64,000 nucleotides of DNA from Gammaproteobacteria bacterium (lineage in GTDB: Bacteria > Pseudomonadota > Gammaproteobacteria > Pseudomonadales > Pseudohongiellaceae): contig CANGUU010000008.1 of assembly GCA_947457195.1 (NCBI GenBank), positions 1-64,000 of the forward strand, written 5' to 3'. Each line of letters begins with the position of its first letter. Within the stretch, counting starts at the first letter, position 1. This document shows, piece by piece, positions 1-8,854 of this stretch. A program made the translations under genes and the position numbers. The notes under the pieces are model-generated. The model ran no database searches and was not told where the DNA came from. It worked only from the letters and a program-made list of their open reading frames with translations.

Positions 1-19
1 GGCGCGCGCGGCGCTCGCC

Positions 20-2365
20 TCAGAAGGTGTAGCGCAGCGTGGCACCCCAGGTGCGGGGATCGCCCAGCACGCCGGCGTAGTGCCCGTAGTTGCCGGCGCC
101 GGGCAACAGCTGCTCGAAGTAGTCGCGGTCGGTGAGGTTGCGTGACCACAGGAACGCCGACCACGCATCGTCGGTGCGGAAGCCGATGCGGGCGTTGATG
201 AGCGTGTAGCTGTCGATGTTCAGGAACTGCGAGGGCGACGCGCTCGACGAGAACTCGGACCGGTAGTAGGCGTCGGCGCCGGCGAACAGTTCGCCGGGCG
301 TGCCGAACAGCGTCACATTGCGGAAGTACTCGCCCGTGAACGAGACGGCATTCTTCGAGATGCCTGGCAGGCGGCCTCCCGAGATGTCAATGAACGACAC
401 CGGCGCGCCGACCTGTTCAAGCGGCAGCGGGGCGTTGGTGAACTCCTCGTACTTGCCATCGGTGTAGGCGTAGGACGCCTGCAGCGTGACGTTGTCGAGC
501 CGCAGGCGGGCGTCGATCTCGACCCCCTTCACCTGCACGGCTTCGGCGTTGGCCAGGTAGCCGCGATTCACGGCGATGTCGGCGGTCTGCACCTGGGCCT
601 GGTAGTCCTCGATGTCGGTCTGGTAGGCCACGAAGTTCAGCGTGGTGTTGGGCAGCGGCGAGGTCTTCACGCCCAGTTCAGTGTGCTGCACATACTCGGG
701 CTTGATGACGCTGAGTTCGGTCATCACGCGGCCATTGTCGGTGGGCAGGCCACCGAGGTTCAGCCCCACCGGCTTGAAACCGGTGCTGTAGGTGGCATAT
801 ACGTTGATGGCGTCGCTGAGTGCGTAGTTCAGCGTAACTGTGCCGGTGACGTTGTCGTCGTCGATGCTGGCCTTGAAGGCCTGGTTGCTGTACTGACCGC
901 GACGGATCGCCAACAGTGCCGGGTCGGTGAGCGGCGCGCCACCATTGGCGCTGCGCTGGAAGTCCACGTCCTTTTCGTCATAGTTGAAGCGCAACCCGGT
1001 GAGCAGGCTCAGGTCGTCGCTGAGCAGCCAGTCGAGCTGGCCGAACAGCGCGGCGCTGAAGGTTTTCAGCCCCGGGCTGCTGTCGGTACCAAAGCCCTGC
1101 AGCAGGCCCGGTGTGCGGTACTGCGCCGCGCTGGCGGCGTTGGGTGCAATGAAGCGCCACTGATCGGGGCCCAGTTCCTCGCGGTGGAACGGATCCGAGC
1201 TCAACTGCTGGTCAATGGCAAAAAGGCCGATGACACCGTCAACCCGCTCACCGATATGGCCGGTCCAGCGGAACTCCTGCGAGAGCTGCTCGTGGTCGGA
1301 AGGGGCTTCCGACTTCTGCAGCGCATTGAGGCCCAGAAAGTCGCGGTCGTTGGCAGGGCGCCAGTCCCAGAAGTACCAGGCCGTCGTCGAGGTCAGCGTG
1401 CCGCCGAACAGGTCGGTGTCGATGTTCAGCGACAGGCCGCCAATATCGTTGCCTGAGCGCCAGGTACTGTTGGTGTCGATGAGGCGCGCGAAGGGGTCGC
1501 GCGGCGGGTTGTAGTTGAGGTCCTTGATGATGGCCTCGAACTGCCGGTAGGCAGAGCGGCGGTTGGGTACCGAGCCGGCGAATACCTGCGCATAGCCGAC
1601 CGGGTCCTGCCGCGAGAGTTCTGCGATTAGGCGTACCTCGGTGGTATCTGCCGGGGTCCACAGCAACTGGCCACGCGCCGACCAGTTCTCCAGCGTATTC
1701 ACGTCTTCGCCGGTGGAGATATTGGTGAGCGTGCCCGCGCGATTGGTGGACGTCAGCGAGAGGCGGCCCGCCAGCGTGTCGGTGAGGCCGCCGGTGGCAG
1801 TGCCCTTCACCTGCACGAAGTCATAATTGCCGGTGGTGAGTTCTACCCGGGCATCGCGGGCCTGCGTGGGCTTGGCGGTGGTCACGTTGAAAGCACCGGC
1901 CGTGGTGTTCTTGCCATACAGCGTGCCCTGAGGGCCACGCAGTACCTCGATGCGCTCGACGTCGAGGAAGTCGAGGGTGGTGATGGCGGGGCGCGCAAAG
2001 AACACGCCGTCGATGTAGTAGCCCACACCCGGGTCGATGCCGTCATTGGTGAGGCCGAACGTGGTGCCCTGGCCACGGATGCTGATGGCGGTGTTGCGCG
2101 GGTTCGACGAATACAGCTGTACCGACGGGATCAGCTCCTTGATGCGGTTCACGTTGAAGGCACCGGTGTCGGCAACGAGTTCGCCGCTGACCACGGTGAC
2201 CGGAATGGGCACTTGCTGTGCGAGTTCGGCCCGGCGACGTGAGGTGATCTGGATTTCCTCTACGGCACCGGATTGGGCGAACGTAGCAGACGCCGGGGCG
2301 GCCAGTGCTGCGGCAAGCGCCAGCGGCAGTGCGCGACGGCGTCCGCGGATGAAGGGGTGCTGCAT
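20..2365 (-). CDS. TonB-dependent outer-membrane receptor
   Basis: 781 residues. Residues 1-31 form a signal peptide (Arg-rich start, Ala/Leu core, ATFAQ). EEIQITS at 36-42 is a likely TonB box. The plug domain follows, with LRGPQGTLYG near 142-151, and then a 22-strand-type barrel ending in an aromatic residue (LRYTF). The ATG at 2365 has GGAG six bases upstream. Such receptors take up siderophores, vitamins, peptides or sugars across the outer membrane using TonB energy. Nothing in the protein identifies the ligand. It lies 121 bases downstream of the aminotransferase on the same strand and probably has its own promoter in that gap. The family call is secure; the substrate is unknown. Confidence 0.93.
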   Translation of the reverse strand: MQHPFIRGRRRALPLALAAALAAPASATFAQSGAVEEIQITSRRRAELAQQVPIPVTVVSGELVADTGAFNVNRIKELIPSVQLYSSNPRNTAISIRGQGTTFGLTNDGIDPGVGYYIDGVFFARPAITTLDFLDVERIEVLRGPQGTLYGKNTTAGAFNVTTAKPTQARDARVELTTGNYDFVQVKGTATGGLTDTLAGRLSLTSTNRAGTLTNISTGEDVNTLENWSARGQLLWTPADTTEVRLIAELSRQDPVGYAQVFAGSVPNRRSAYRQFEAIIKDLNYNPPRDPFARLIDTNSTWRSGNDIGGLSLNIDTDLFGGTLTSTTAWYFWDWRPANDRDFLGLNALQKSEAPSDHEQLSQEFRWTGHIGERVDGVIGLFAIDQQLSSDPFHREELGPDQWRFIAPNAASAAQYRTPGLLQGFGTDSSPGLKTFSAALFGQLDWLLSDDLSLLTGLRFNYDEKDVDFQRSANGGAPLTDPALLAIRRGQYSNQAFKASIDDDNVTGTVTLNYALSDAINVYATYSTGFKPVGLNLGGLPTDNGRVMTELSVIKPEYVQHTELGVKTSPLPNTTLNFVAYQTDIEDYQAQVQTADIAVNRGYLANAEAVQVKGVEIDARLRLDNVTLQASYAYTDGKYEEFTNAPLPLEQVGAPVSFIDISGGRLPGISKNAVSFTGEYFRNVTLFGTPGELFAGADAYYRSEFSSSASPSQFLNIDSYTLINARIGFRTDDAWSAFLWSRNLTDRDYFEQLLPGAGNYGHYAGVLGDPRTWGATLRYTF

Positions 2366-2486
2366 GACAGTCTCCGGTTGGACGAAAAGGCGGCCACTGT
2401 AGTGGCGCGACTTTCACGCATGAACCAAGAAAAACTGCGTTGCTTTGCAGGTTTTGAGGGGTTTTGCCACCCGGGCAGCCGTTTGT

Positions 2487-3674
2487 TCAGAGCGCACACA
2501 GGCGGGCAGCAGCCCCCTGCAGTACGTCGTCGCTCTTGGCGAAGCAGAGGCGCACGAGTTGCTGCGCCGCCGGAGGCGTCCGATAAAAGACCGACAGGGG
2601 GATCGCCGCAACTCCGGCCTCACGCACCAGCCAGTGGCAAAAGGCCACATCGTCCTGTCCGGGTGCCAGCGCACCGAAGTCGGCGAGCTGGAAGTAGGCG
2701 CCGCTGACCGGCAGCAGGCGCAAACGTGACGCGGCCAGCAGGGTACGCAGGGTATTGCGGCGCGCCTCGTAAAAATCCCGCAACAGCACGCAGTGTTCGG
2801 GCAATTTTTCCATTACCGCGGCGAGCGCGTACTGGGCGGGTGTGAAAGTGCTGAAGGTCAGGTACTGGTGCACCTTACGCAGCTCTTTGCTCAGCCAGGC
2901 AGGGGCCACGCAGTAGCCGACCTTCCAGCCCGTGCAGTGGAAGGTCTTGCCGAAGGAACTGACGACGACGCTGCGCTCAGCCAGTTCGGCATGCCGGTGC
3001 ACACTCTGGTGCTCGAGGCCATCGAAGATGATGTGTTCGTAGACTTCATCAGACAGCAGCAGGCACCTGCTATTGCGCAGCAGTGCTGCCAGGCGGTCGA
3101 GATCGTCCGCCGACAGGACGGCCCCTGAAGGGTTGTGCGGGGAATTGACGATCAACAGGCGCGTGCGTGCCGTGAAGGCGGCTGCCAATCGCTCCCAATC
3201 GATCGCAAAGTGTTCGCCTTGCAGTGGCACATGAATGGTGGTTCCCCCGTTGAGCACGACAGCCGGCTCGTAGCTGTCGTAGCAGGGATCGAGCAGCACG
3301 ACTTCATCGCCGCTGCGCACCACGGCGGCGATCGCCGCAAAGATCGCTTCGGTGGCACCCGAGGTGATCGTCACCTCGGTGTCGGCGTCCACCAGGCGAC
3401 CGTACCAGCGCTGCACCCCGGTCGCGATCTGCTCGCGCAGCGGCTGCACGCCGGTCATCGGCGCATACTGGTTCTTGCCCTGCTGCATCGCCTCTTGCAG
3501 CGCGGTCCTCAGCAGCAAGGGTCCATCAAAGTCGGGAAAGCCCTGGCCGAGATTGAAGGCCCCGTGCGAGGCAGCCAACTGGCTCATGACGGTGAAGATG
3601 GTCGTCCCTACGGCGGGAAGCTTGGAGTCGAAGCCGGACCTCGGTGTCTGTACAGTCGCGGACGGGTGTGGCAT
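2487..3674 (-). CDS. PLP aminotransferase, methionine/KAT type (YbdL-like)
   Basis: 395 residues, fold-type I class I/II aminotransferase. Visible landmarks are NLGQGFPDFD (41-50), the substrate/PLP loop NSPHNPSGAVL (177-187), SDEVYEHIIF (208-217) and the PLP-binding lysine in SSFGKTFHCTGWK, Lys243. GQGFPDFDGP and the FGKTFHCTGWK context are typical of the YbdL/kynurenine-aminotransferase-like branch, which transaminates methionine and aromatic amino acids. An open frame runs upstream to 4163, but the ATG at 3674 is preferred. It overlaps the TGA of the upstream ModE-like gene by one base (TGATG), so the two are probably translationally coupled. Cytoplasmic. Likely role: methionine salvage or amino-acid catabolism. 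Confidence 0.88.
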   Translation of the reverse strand: MPHPSATVQTPRSGFDSKLPAVGTTIFTVMSQLAASHGAFNLGQGFPDFDGPLLLRTALQEAMQQGKNQYAPMTGVQPLREQIATGVQRWYGRLVDADTEVTITSGATEAIFAAIAAVVRSGDEVVLLDPCYDSYEPAVVLNGGTTIHVPLQGEHFAIDWERLAAAFTARTRLLIVNSPHNPSGAVLSADDLDRLAALLRNSRCLLLSDEVYEHIIFDGLEHQSVHRHAELAERSVVVSSFGKTFHCTGWKVGYCVAPAWLSKELRKVHQYLTFSTFTPAQYALAAVMEKLPEHCVLLRDFYEARRNTLRTLLAASRLRLLPVSGAYFQLADFGALAPGQDDVAFCHWLVREAGVAAIPLSVFYRTPPAAQQLVRLCFAKSDDVLQGAAARLCAL

Positions 3675-4054
3675 CAGCTGCCTCTGGGCGCCTCGGCGGC
3701 GCCGCCGGGCCTGGCACGACGCGGCGGCAGCGCCAGTCGGGGAAACTGCTGGTCGAGCAGCGCCAGACATTGCGCCTCGAAGGCCCGGTAGTCCGCCACC
3801 ACCTGCCGGCCGAGGTCGGTGAGGGTGGCGCCACCGCGGCCCTGGCCGCCGTGCTGAGTTTCGTAGAGCGCGTGGCCGTAGAGGCCATTGATTTCGTCGA
3901 GCAGCAGCCAGGCCTGGCGGTACGACATCGACAGCGCGCGCGCGGCGGCTGCTATCGAACCGGTCTCCGCCAGCAACTCGAGCAGCCGCACCTTGCCGGG
4001 TCCGATACGGCCGGGTTGGCGGTCGAAGATGATCTGGATGTTTAGGCGCGTCAT
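3674..4054 (-). CDS. ModE-like winged-helix regulator lacking the TOBE domain
   Basis: 126 residues. It matches the N-terminal DNA-binding part of ModE: GPGKVRLLELLAETGSI, AAAARALSMSYRQAWLLLDEI (helix-turn-helix about 35-55) and a wing with a Gly-rich loop and LTDLGRQVVADY. Full ModE proteins (about 260 residues) carry a C-terminal molybdate-binding Mop/TOBE pair; here only about 25 Pro/Arg/Ala-rich residues follow the HTH. The stop overlaps the aminotransferase ATG by one base. It may control that gene. Either it does not sense molybdate or it senses something through the HTH domain alone. Family assignment is good; ligand and targets are unknown. Confidence 0.75.
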   Translation of the reverse strand: MTRLNIQIIFDRQPGRIGPGKVRLLELLAETGSIAAAARALSMSYRQAWLLLDEINGLYGHALYETQHGGQGRGGATLTDLGRQVVADYRAFEAQCLALLDQQFPRLALPPRRARPGGAAEAPRGS

Positions 4055-4078
4055 GGAGAGGCTGGGGGGTGCCAGCGC

Positions 4079-4447
4079 CTAGCGCAGCGGTCCGCGCAGG
4101 ATGCTGGAGATCACCTGCGTGCTGCGGTTGACCAGCAGCAGGTCGGTGCCGGCGGCCTTCCACTCGTGGCCGTCCACGACCGGCAGACGGGCAACGAAGT
4201 CCTGTGGCAGCGGGAAAAGTGGCACCTCGGCGGGCAGGGGCTGACCCTCCTGCAAAAGACGCCGGTACTCTGCAGGCAGGGCCCGCCGGTTCACCAGTCC
4301 GCGCAGTCGCGCGTGCTCGCGGGCGGCCCGCACGGAGATGCCGGCCACTACCACGCTACCGGTGGTGGAAGAGACGCGTTCGGCGGCGCAGCCGGCGAGT
4401 GCCAGACTGGCGCTCGCGCAAAGGTACAGCAGGTGACGTCGTTGCAT
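4079..4447 (-). CDS. Small lipoprotein, possibly RcnB-like
   Basis: 122 residues from the ATG at 4447. GAAGGAG sits upstream at good spacing, while the longer frame to 4510 lacks this. The signal peptide ends in a lipobox LALAGC, so the mature protein would be a periplasmic lipoprotein. The last 35 residues (HEWKAAGTDLLLVN then STQVISSILRG) resemble the short C-terminal repeat of RcnB-type periplasmic proteins, where a W-x-G-x-D-LLLV pattern precedes a V-x-x-I-x-x-G turn. I rate that similarity as suggestive only. It is separate from the ModE gene by 24 bases and may be co-transcribed with it. Confidence 0.6.
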   Translation of the reverse strand: MQRRHLLYLCASASLALAGCAAERVSSTTGSVVVAGISVRAAREHARLRGLVNRRALPAEYRRLLQEGQPLPAEVPLFPLPQDFVARLPVVDGHEWKAAGTDLLLVNRSTQVISSILRGPLR

Positions 4448-4564
4448 GGGGACTCCTTCGAAAAACCGGCACTGGGGCTGGCGACCGGAGGGGCCGACCG
4501 CAGCCCTCATGTACCGCGAATTCCCGGCCGAGACAAGCGGCCGCCGTGGGCTGCCAACCCGGAC

Positions 4565-5482
4565 TTAGTCCTTGCAGCTGCTGGTGCAGAGCGCGATGAA
4601 GTCGTCGGCGAATTGCCGCTGCAGCTGCCCCTCGCGCACGGCGATGCGCGTCAGGTTGGCGGGAAAAAGGTGGGTGCAGTCGAGCAGGCGCAGCCCGAGA
4701 TCACGCTCCGGATTGAAGGCCAGCGAGGCCACGATACCGATGCCGAGACCCAGCTCCACGTAGGACTTGATCACATCGGCATCGAGGGCGGACAGCACGA
4801 TCTCCGGCGTCAGCCCGGCGGCCTGGAAGGTTTTCTCGAGTACGGCACGGCCCGTGAAGCCTTCGTGATAGGTAATGATCGGGTAGGCGGCGATGTCCTT
4901 GAGCGCCAGCTGCTTGCCGGCCTTCGCCAGTTTGGTCACCTGCTTTTCCAAGGCGTGGCCGGCCGGTATCACCACGGCATGGTGCCAGCGGTGGAACGGG
5001 TAGGTGATCAAGCCCTCGACGTCGCCGAGGGCCTCGGTGGCAATGCCGATGTCGGCTTCGCCACTGCTGAGCATCTGCGCGATTTCCTGCGGGCTGCCCT
5101 GATGCAGGTGCAGCTTCACCTTCGGGTAGCGCAGCCGGAACTGCGCCACCACCGCCGGCAGCATGTAGCGCGCCTGCGTGTGGGTGGTGGCCACGGTGAG
5201 CGTGCCCTGGTCCTGCTGGCTGTACTGCTCGGCGAGATTCTTGATGCTCTGGGCGTCCAGCAGCATGCGCTCGACGATCTTGGCGAGTTCGCGGCCCGGC
5301 GCCGTGAGACCCAGCAGGCGCTTGCCCTTGCGTTCGAACAGCGCCAGACCGAGTTCGTCCTCCAGATCCTTGATGTGCTTGGACACACCGGACTGCGAGG
5401 TATACAGCCGGCTGGCCACTTCCGTGAGATTGAACTGGCAGCGCAGGGTTTCGCGGATGATGCGCAGTTGCTGGAAGTTCAT
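4565..5482 (-). CDS. cysB: LysR-type regulator, CysB/Cbl-like
   Basis: 305 residues, close to the usual CysB length. The N-terminal HTH (MNFQQLRIIRET, then TEVASRLYTSQSGVSKHIKDL) has the YTSQ-S/P-GVSK signature of CysB. The effector domain retains ATTHTQARYMLP, HQGSPQEIA, ADIGIATEAL, YHEGFTGRAVLEKTF and ALDADVIKSYVELGLGIGIVAS, which are CysB hallmarks for N-acetylserine/sulfate-type ligand binding. It is known as the activator of cysteine biosynthesis and sulfur-starvation genes. No cys genes lie in the window, so its targets are elsewhere. CysB versus its paralogue Cbl cannot be settled here; the family is very secure. Confidence 0.88.
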   Translation of the reverse strand: MNFQQLRIIRETLRCQFNLTEVASRLYTSQSGVSKHIKDLEDELGLALFERKGKRLLGLTAPGRELAKIVERMLLDAQSIKNLAEQYSQQDQGTLTVATTHTQARYMLPAVVAQFRLRYPKVKLHLHQGSPQEIAQMLSSGEADIGIATEALGDVEGLITYPFHRWHHAVVIPAGHALEKQVTKLAKAGKQLALKDIAAYPIITYHEGFTGRAVLEKTFQAAGLTPEIVLSALDADVIKSYVELGLGIGIVASLAFNPERDLGLRLLDCTHLFPANLTRIAVREGQLQRQFADDFIALCTSSCKD

Positions 5483-5544
5483 GGGCTGCCACCGGGCGGG
5501 AATGGAAGGCGCGTACTCTAGCGAGCGCGACCGGCCGGCTTAAA

Positions 5545-5577
5545 CAACAAATTCAGCTATCGTTAGCTGGTTTGTTG
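5545..5577 (-). terminator. Hairpin at the 3' end of oxyR
   Basis: An imperfect inverted repeat (arms 5545-5559 and 5564-5577, loop of four) overlaps the last codons and stop of oxyR. Read on the minus strand it is followed by a short T-rich stretch (TTGTTTAAG), so it could be a weak intrinsic terminator between oxyR and the CysB-like gene. Confidence 0.45.
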
Positions 5578-6449
5578 CTAAGGGGCGTGGCGCGCAGCAC
5601 CTGCGCCAGTTTCTGCCAGAGCGGGATGCGCCAGTCGCTGTGGCGGAACACGAGCGCCACCTCGCGCTGCGGGGGCTCCACGAAAGCCAGGTAGCGAATG
5701 CCCGCCAGCGGGGTGGCGGCCAGCGCCGGCATGAGCGTGATGCCCAGACCGCCGGCCACCATCTGGCGCAGCGTTTCCAGGCTGCTGGCACGAAAGTGGC
5801 TGTTTTCGCCGCTGCTGGCGAGCTGACAGACCGCCAGCGCCTGTTCGCGCAGGCAGTGGCCTTCCTCCAGCAGCATCAGGTTCTGCCCCTGCAGGTCCTC
5901 CAAAGACACCTGCAGGCGCCGGGCCAGCGGATGTCTTTGCGGGACTGCCAGCAGGAAGTCCTCCTTGCAGACCGGGATGGCATCCATCAGCACGCCCGGC
6001 AGCGGCAGCGCCAGCAGCGCGGCGTCCAGTTCGCCCGTCTGCAGCAGGTGCAGCAGCTGCTGGGTCTTTTCCTCCACCAGGAAGAGGCGCAGCTCGGGCA
6101 GGGCCTTGGCTGCCCTTGGCAGCACGCGCGGCAGGTAGTAGGGCGCGAGGGTGGGGAAGGCGCCCAGCCGGATGTCGCCCGCCAGTGGATTGAACTGGCT
6201 GCGCGCCAGTTGCTTCAGGCCCTGCGCCTCGTGCAGCAAACGTCGGGCCCTTACCGCCATTTCCTGGCCGATCGGCGTCAGCCACACACGGCGGCTGTCA
6301 CGCTCCACCAGGGTGACGCCGAGGTACTGCTCCAGCTTCTTGATCTGGGCACTCAGCGTCGGCTGACTGACATGGCAAGCCGCCGCTGCGCGGCCGAAAT
6401 GGCGGTGCTCGGCCACGGCCACAAAGTATTCCCAGTCGCGCAGATTCAT
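5553..6449 (-). CDS. oxyR: OxyR, peroxide-sensing LysR regulator
   Basis: 298 residues. The N-terminus MNLRDWEYFVAVAEHRHFGRAA and CHVSQPTLSAQIKKLE match OxyR's HTH. The peroxidatic pair is intact: Cys199 in EEGHCLREQ and Cys208 in ALAVC, at exactly the residue numbers of the E. coli protein. SLETLRQMVAGGLGITLMPALA follows, as in OxyR. Peroxide oxidises Cys199 to a disulfide with Cys208 and turns the protein into an activator of catalase and peroxiredoxin genes. No such target gene sits next to it. The start is the ATG at 6449. Confidence 0.93.
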   Translation of the reverse strand: MNLRDWEYFVAVAEHRHFGRAAAACHVSQPTLSAQIKKLEQYLGVTLVERDSRRVWLTPIGQEMAVRARRLLHEAQGLKQLARSQFNPLAGDIRLGAFPTLAPYYLPRVLPRAAKALPELRLFLVEEKTQQLLHLLQTGELDAALLALPLPGVLMDAIPVCKEDFLLAVPQRHPLARRLQVSLEDLQGQNLMLLEEGHCLREQALAVCQLASSGENSHFRASSLETLRQMVAGGLGITLMPALAATPLAGIRYLAFVEPPQREVALVFRHSDWRIPLWQKLAQVLRATPLSNKPANDS

Positions 6450-6540
6450 GCCGGCTCCACGGTCGCTGCCTGTCGAGCGGGGGATTATCGTGAAAAGCCC
6501 CGTCGGCGGCCATGCGGGCCGTCAGTGGCAGGCGTCGGGT

Positions 6541-8844
6541 TCAGTGCTGCCACATCAGTGAAAACTTCAGGAAGAACTGTTCGCCATCCTGCCGCAGGTC
6601 GTTGCCGAGCAACAGCTCGCGGCCGCCGTCTTCGGTGTCGACCAGTGCGAAGTTGCTGGCATTGGCGTTGTAGCCCACGAAGAACGCCGACCACGGGTTC
6701 AGCACGTAGCGCAGCAGCAGGTCGAGGTTGAGGTTTTCCCTCGTGGGCAGGCTGGTGGCCGGTCCGGCTTCGGTGTTGTCGTACTGCGCAATGAAGCGCA
6801 GCGACAGTTCCCTGGTGAACTGGTAGTTCCAGGTACTGCGGAAAATCTCGTTGCTGAAGGCCTTGGTGCCCTCGCGGGTGTCTAGCCGGGTGTTGAGGTA
6901 GGTGCTGTTTACCCGCAGGCGGGCCAGCGGACGCCACAGCAGTGTGAGATCGGTGCGCACCGTGTCGGCCACGGCCGGTAGCGAGCCCGCCGCCGGTACC
7001 AGGTTGAGCGCAGTCCCCACGCGGTGCGACGCCTCGACAATCAGGCTGGACAGCATGTTGTTGGTGTAGGTGGCGGTCCAGTAGTCGTAGTCGTAGCCGG
7101 TGGCCGCGCGCAGGCCACGAAAATCCTGCGGACGCAGCACTTCGGTGAAGCGGCTGTAGCCGGTGGTGAAGGTGCTGGTGGCAAAGCTTACGTTCAGCGA
7201 GGGACTGAATTCCTCGTAGAGCTGTTGGCCGCTGCGGTCCTGCAGCGCGGCGCCACCGATGCGCGGAGCCCAGCTGATCATGCGCGACTCCTGCGGGTAG
7301 AACGTGAGCTGCGCGTTGCCGTGCACACCGTAGGTGTCGGTGCGGAAGTAGCGGTTCTGGAAGCCCAGCTGGGAGCGGAAGCCGTCGTCGGTGCCCACGT
7401 AGTGGATGTGGGTGCTGAAGGTGCGACCCGTGCGATCCAGCCGGATGTTGCGCTGGCTGCCGGTGAAGGAGGCGCCACCGGCCGTCGGCTCGGTGTCGGT
7501 GCCGATCACCTGGATGTTGGTCACCCAGTTGGGCGTCAGCTTGAAGCGGCCGTCTGCGCTCAACACGCGGTTGAAGCCTTCGCCCAGTTGGCGGTCGGTG
7601 AGCAGCAGCCCGATGCGATTCTGGCCGGACAGGTCGCGGAAGCCGCGCAGCACCGTGATCAGCGCCGCTTCGCCGGCCAGGGGATCGCTCGGCTTGCGAT
7701 TGAGTCCCGGCGCCACGTCGTTCATGACGATGCTGCCGAAGCCCCAGCCATTGCTGCGACCAGTGAAGCGCAGGCCCCCCTCGGGGTCGACGATGCGGCG
7801 CGTAAAGACCAGTGTCGAATCGGTAGCGAAGAAGTCGGCGTTTTCCACAAAGAACGGGCGCCGCTCCGGGAACTGCACCTCGAAGCGCTCGTTGACCGTG
7901 ACCTGGGGTTCGTCGGACTCCACCTGCGAAAAGTCCGGATTGAGCGTGAGGTCCAGCACCCAGGCATCGTTGAACACGAACTTGCTGTCGAGGCCGAGCG
8001 TGGCCTCTGTGCTGCTGGCAAAGGCCGGCCCGCCGGGCGCGCTGCGCTGCAACACGTCGGCACTGCGGGAAAACACGTACGGGATGAACATCATGTTACT
8101 GCCGGGTTCCACGCCGCGAATGCCGGAAAGCAAGGCCGTCTGGTTCAGCCGCCCTTCCAGCTGCAGCGAGTAGTGTGGCCAGTACACTTCTTCGCTCAGG
8201 CGGGGAATCTGCCGGCCGACCTGGATCCGCCACAGCTGCTCTTCGCGACCAGGGAAGCGCAGTCCGGCCAGCGGCACGGCGATGCGCACCACATACCCGC
8301 GATCGGTCACTGCGCCGTCGCTGTCCCACACCGCCTCCCAGGTGGTGTCGAAGCCGGCGCGGTTGGAGGCGCCCTCGGTCCAGCGGGCGTCGCGCTGGAT
8401 GCCGAGCGGCGTCACCCGGAAGGAATAGGCCGTGCGCTGATCATTGAAGGTGTCGAGCGTCAGCTCCACGCTGTCGTCGCCGTCGATGTTCTCGCGTGAG
8501 GACATGGTGGCGCGGATAAGCTCGGGCTCGGCATCGAAGGCCAGGAAGATGGCGTACAGCGTCTGGCTGTCGTAGCCGAGATAGACCTCGGTGCGCTGAC
8601 TGGGTGCAGCTCCGTCGGCCGGCAGTCGCTGCACGAGGGCATCGACCTTCACGAGTTCGCGGGCCAACGCCGTGGCGGGCTGCATGCCGGCAAAGTCGGC
8701 CAGTTGTGGCACGCCGCTGATCACCGGTAGCTGCAGGGCTTCCGGGGCCGCCGCAGCCTGCACGGGGAACGGCAACACCAGGTCGGCCAGCAGGGTCAGG
8801 GCCAGCAGGGTCAGGCGCAGCATGGGCAGGAATCTCGACGACAT
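6541..8844 (-). CDS. DUF5916 outer-membrane barrel with CBM9-like N-terminus
   Basis: 767 residues from the ATG at 8844, eleven bases after the stop of the upstream gene; the frame runs open to 9117 but inside that gene. Signal peptide about 1-30. Residues about 75-230 form a CBM9-like beta-sandwich (YLGYDSQTLYAIFLAFD, DDSVELTLDTF, FRVTPLG). Then comes the DUF5916 barrel with its marker DLTLNPDFSQVESDEPQ and FPERRPFFVENADFF. Members sit in the outer membrane of proteobacteria and Bacteroidetes and are often found with peptidases and TonB receptors; their function is not established. It is the last gene of the nine-gene array. A second member lies at 34469. Confidence 0.85.
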   Translation of the reverse strand: MSSRFLPMLRLTLLALTLLADLVLPFPVQAAAAPEALQLPVISGVPQLADFAGMQPATALARELVKVDALVQRLPADGAAPSQRTEVYLGYDSQTLYAIFLAFDAEPELIRATMSSRENIDGDDSVELTLDTFNDQRTAYSFRVTPLGIQRDARWTEGASNRAGFDTTWEAVWDSDGAVTDRGYVVRIAVPLAGLRFPGREEQLWRIQVGRQIPRLSEEVYWPHYSLQLEGRLNQTALLSGIRGVEPGSNMMFIPYVFSRSADVLQRSAPGGPAFASSTEATLGLDSKFVFNDAWVLDLTLNPDFSQVESDEPQVTVNERFEVQFPERRPFFVENADFFATDSTLVFTRRIVDPEGGLRFTGRSNGWGFGSIVMNDVAPGLNRKPSDPLAGEAALITVLRGFRDLSGQNRIGLLLTDRQLGEGFNRVLSADGRFKLTPNWVTNIQVIGTDTEPTAGGASFTGSQRNIRLDRTGRTFSTHIHYVGTDDGFRSQLGFQNRYFRTDTYGVHGNAQLTFYPQESRMISWAPRIGGAALQDRSGQQLYEEFSPSLNVSFATSTFTTGYSRFTEVLRPQDFRGLRAATGYDYDYWTATYTNNMLSSLIVEASHRVGTALNLVPAAGSLPAVADTVRTDLTLLWRPLARLRVNSTYLNTRLDTREGTKAFSNEIFRSTWNYQFTRELSLRFIAQYDNTEAGPATSLPTRENLNLDLLLRYVLNPWSAFFVGYNANASNFALVDTEDGGRELLLGNDLRQDGEQFFLKFSLMWQH

Positions 8845-8854
8845 GGAGCGGACA

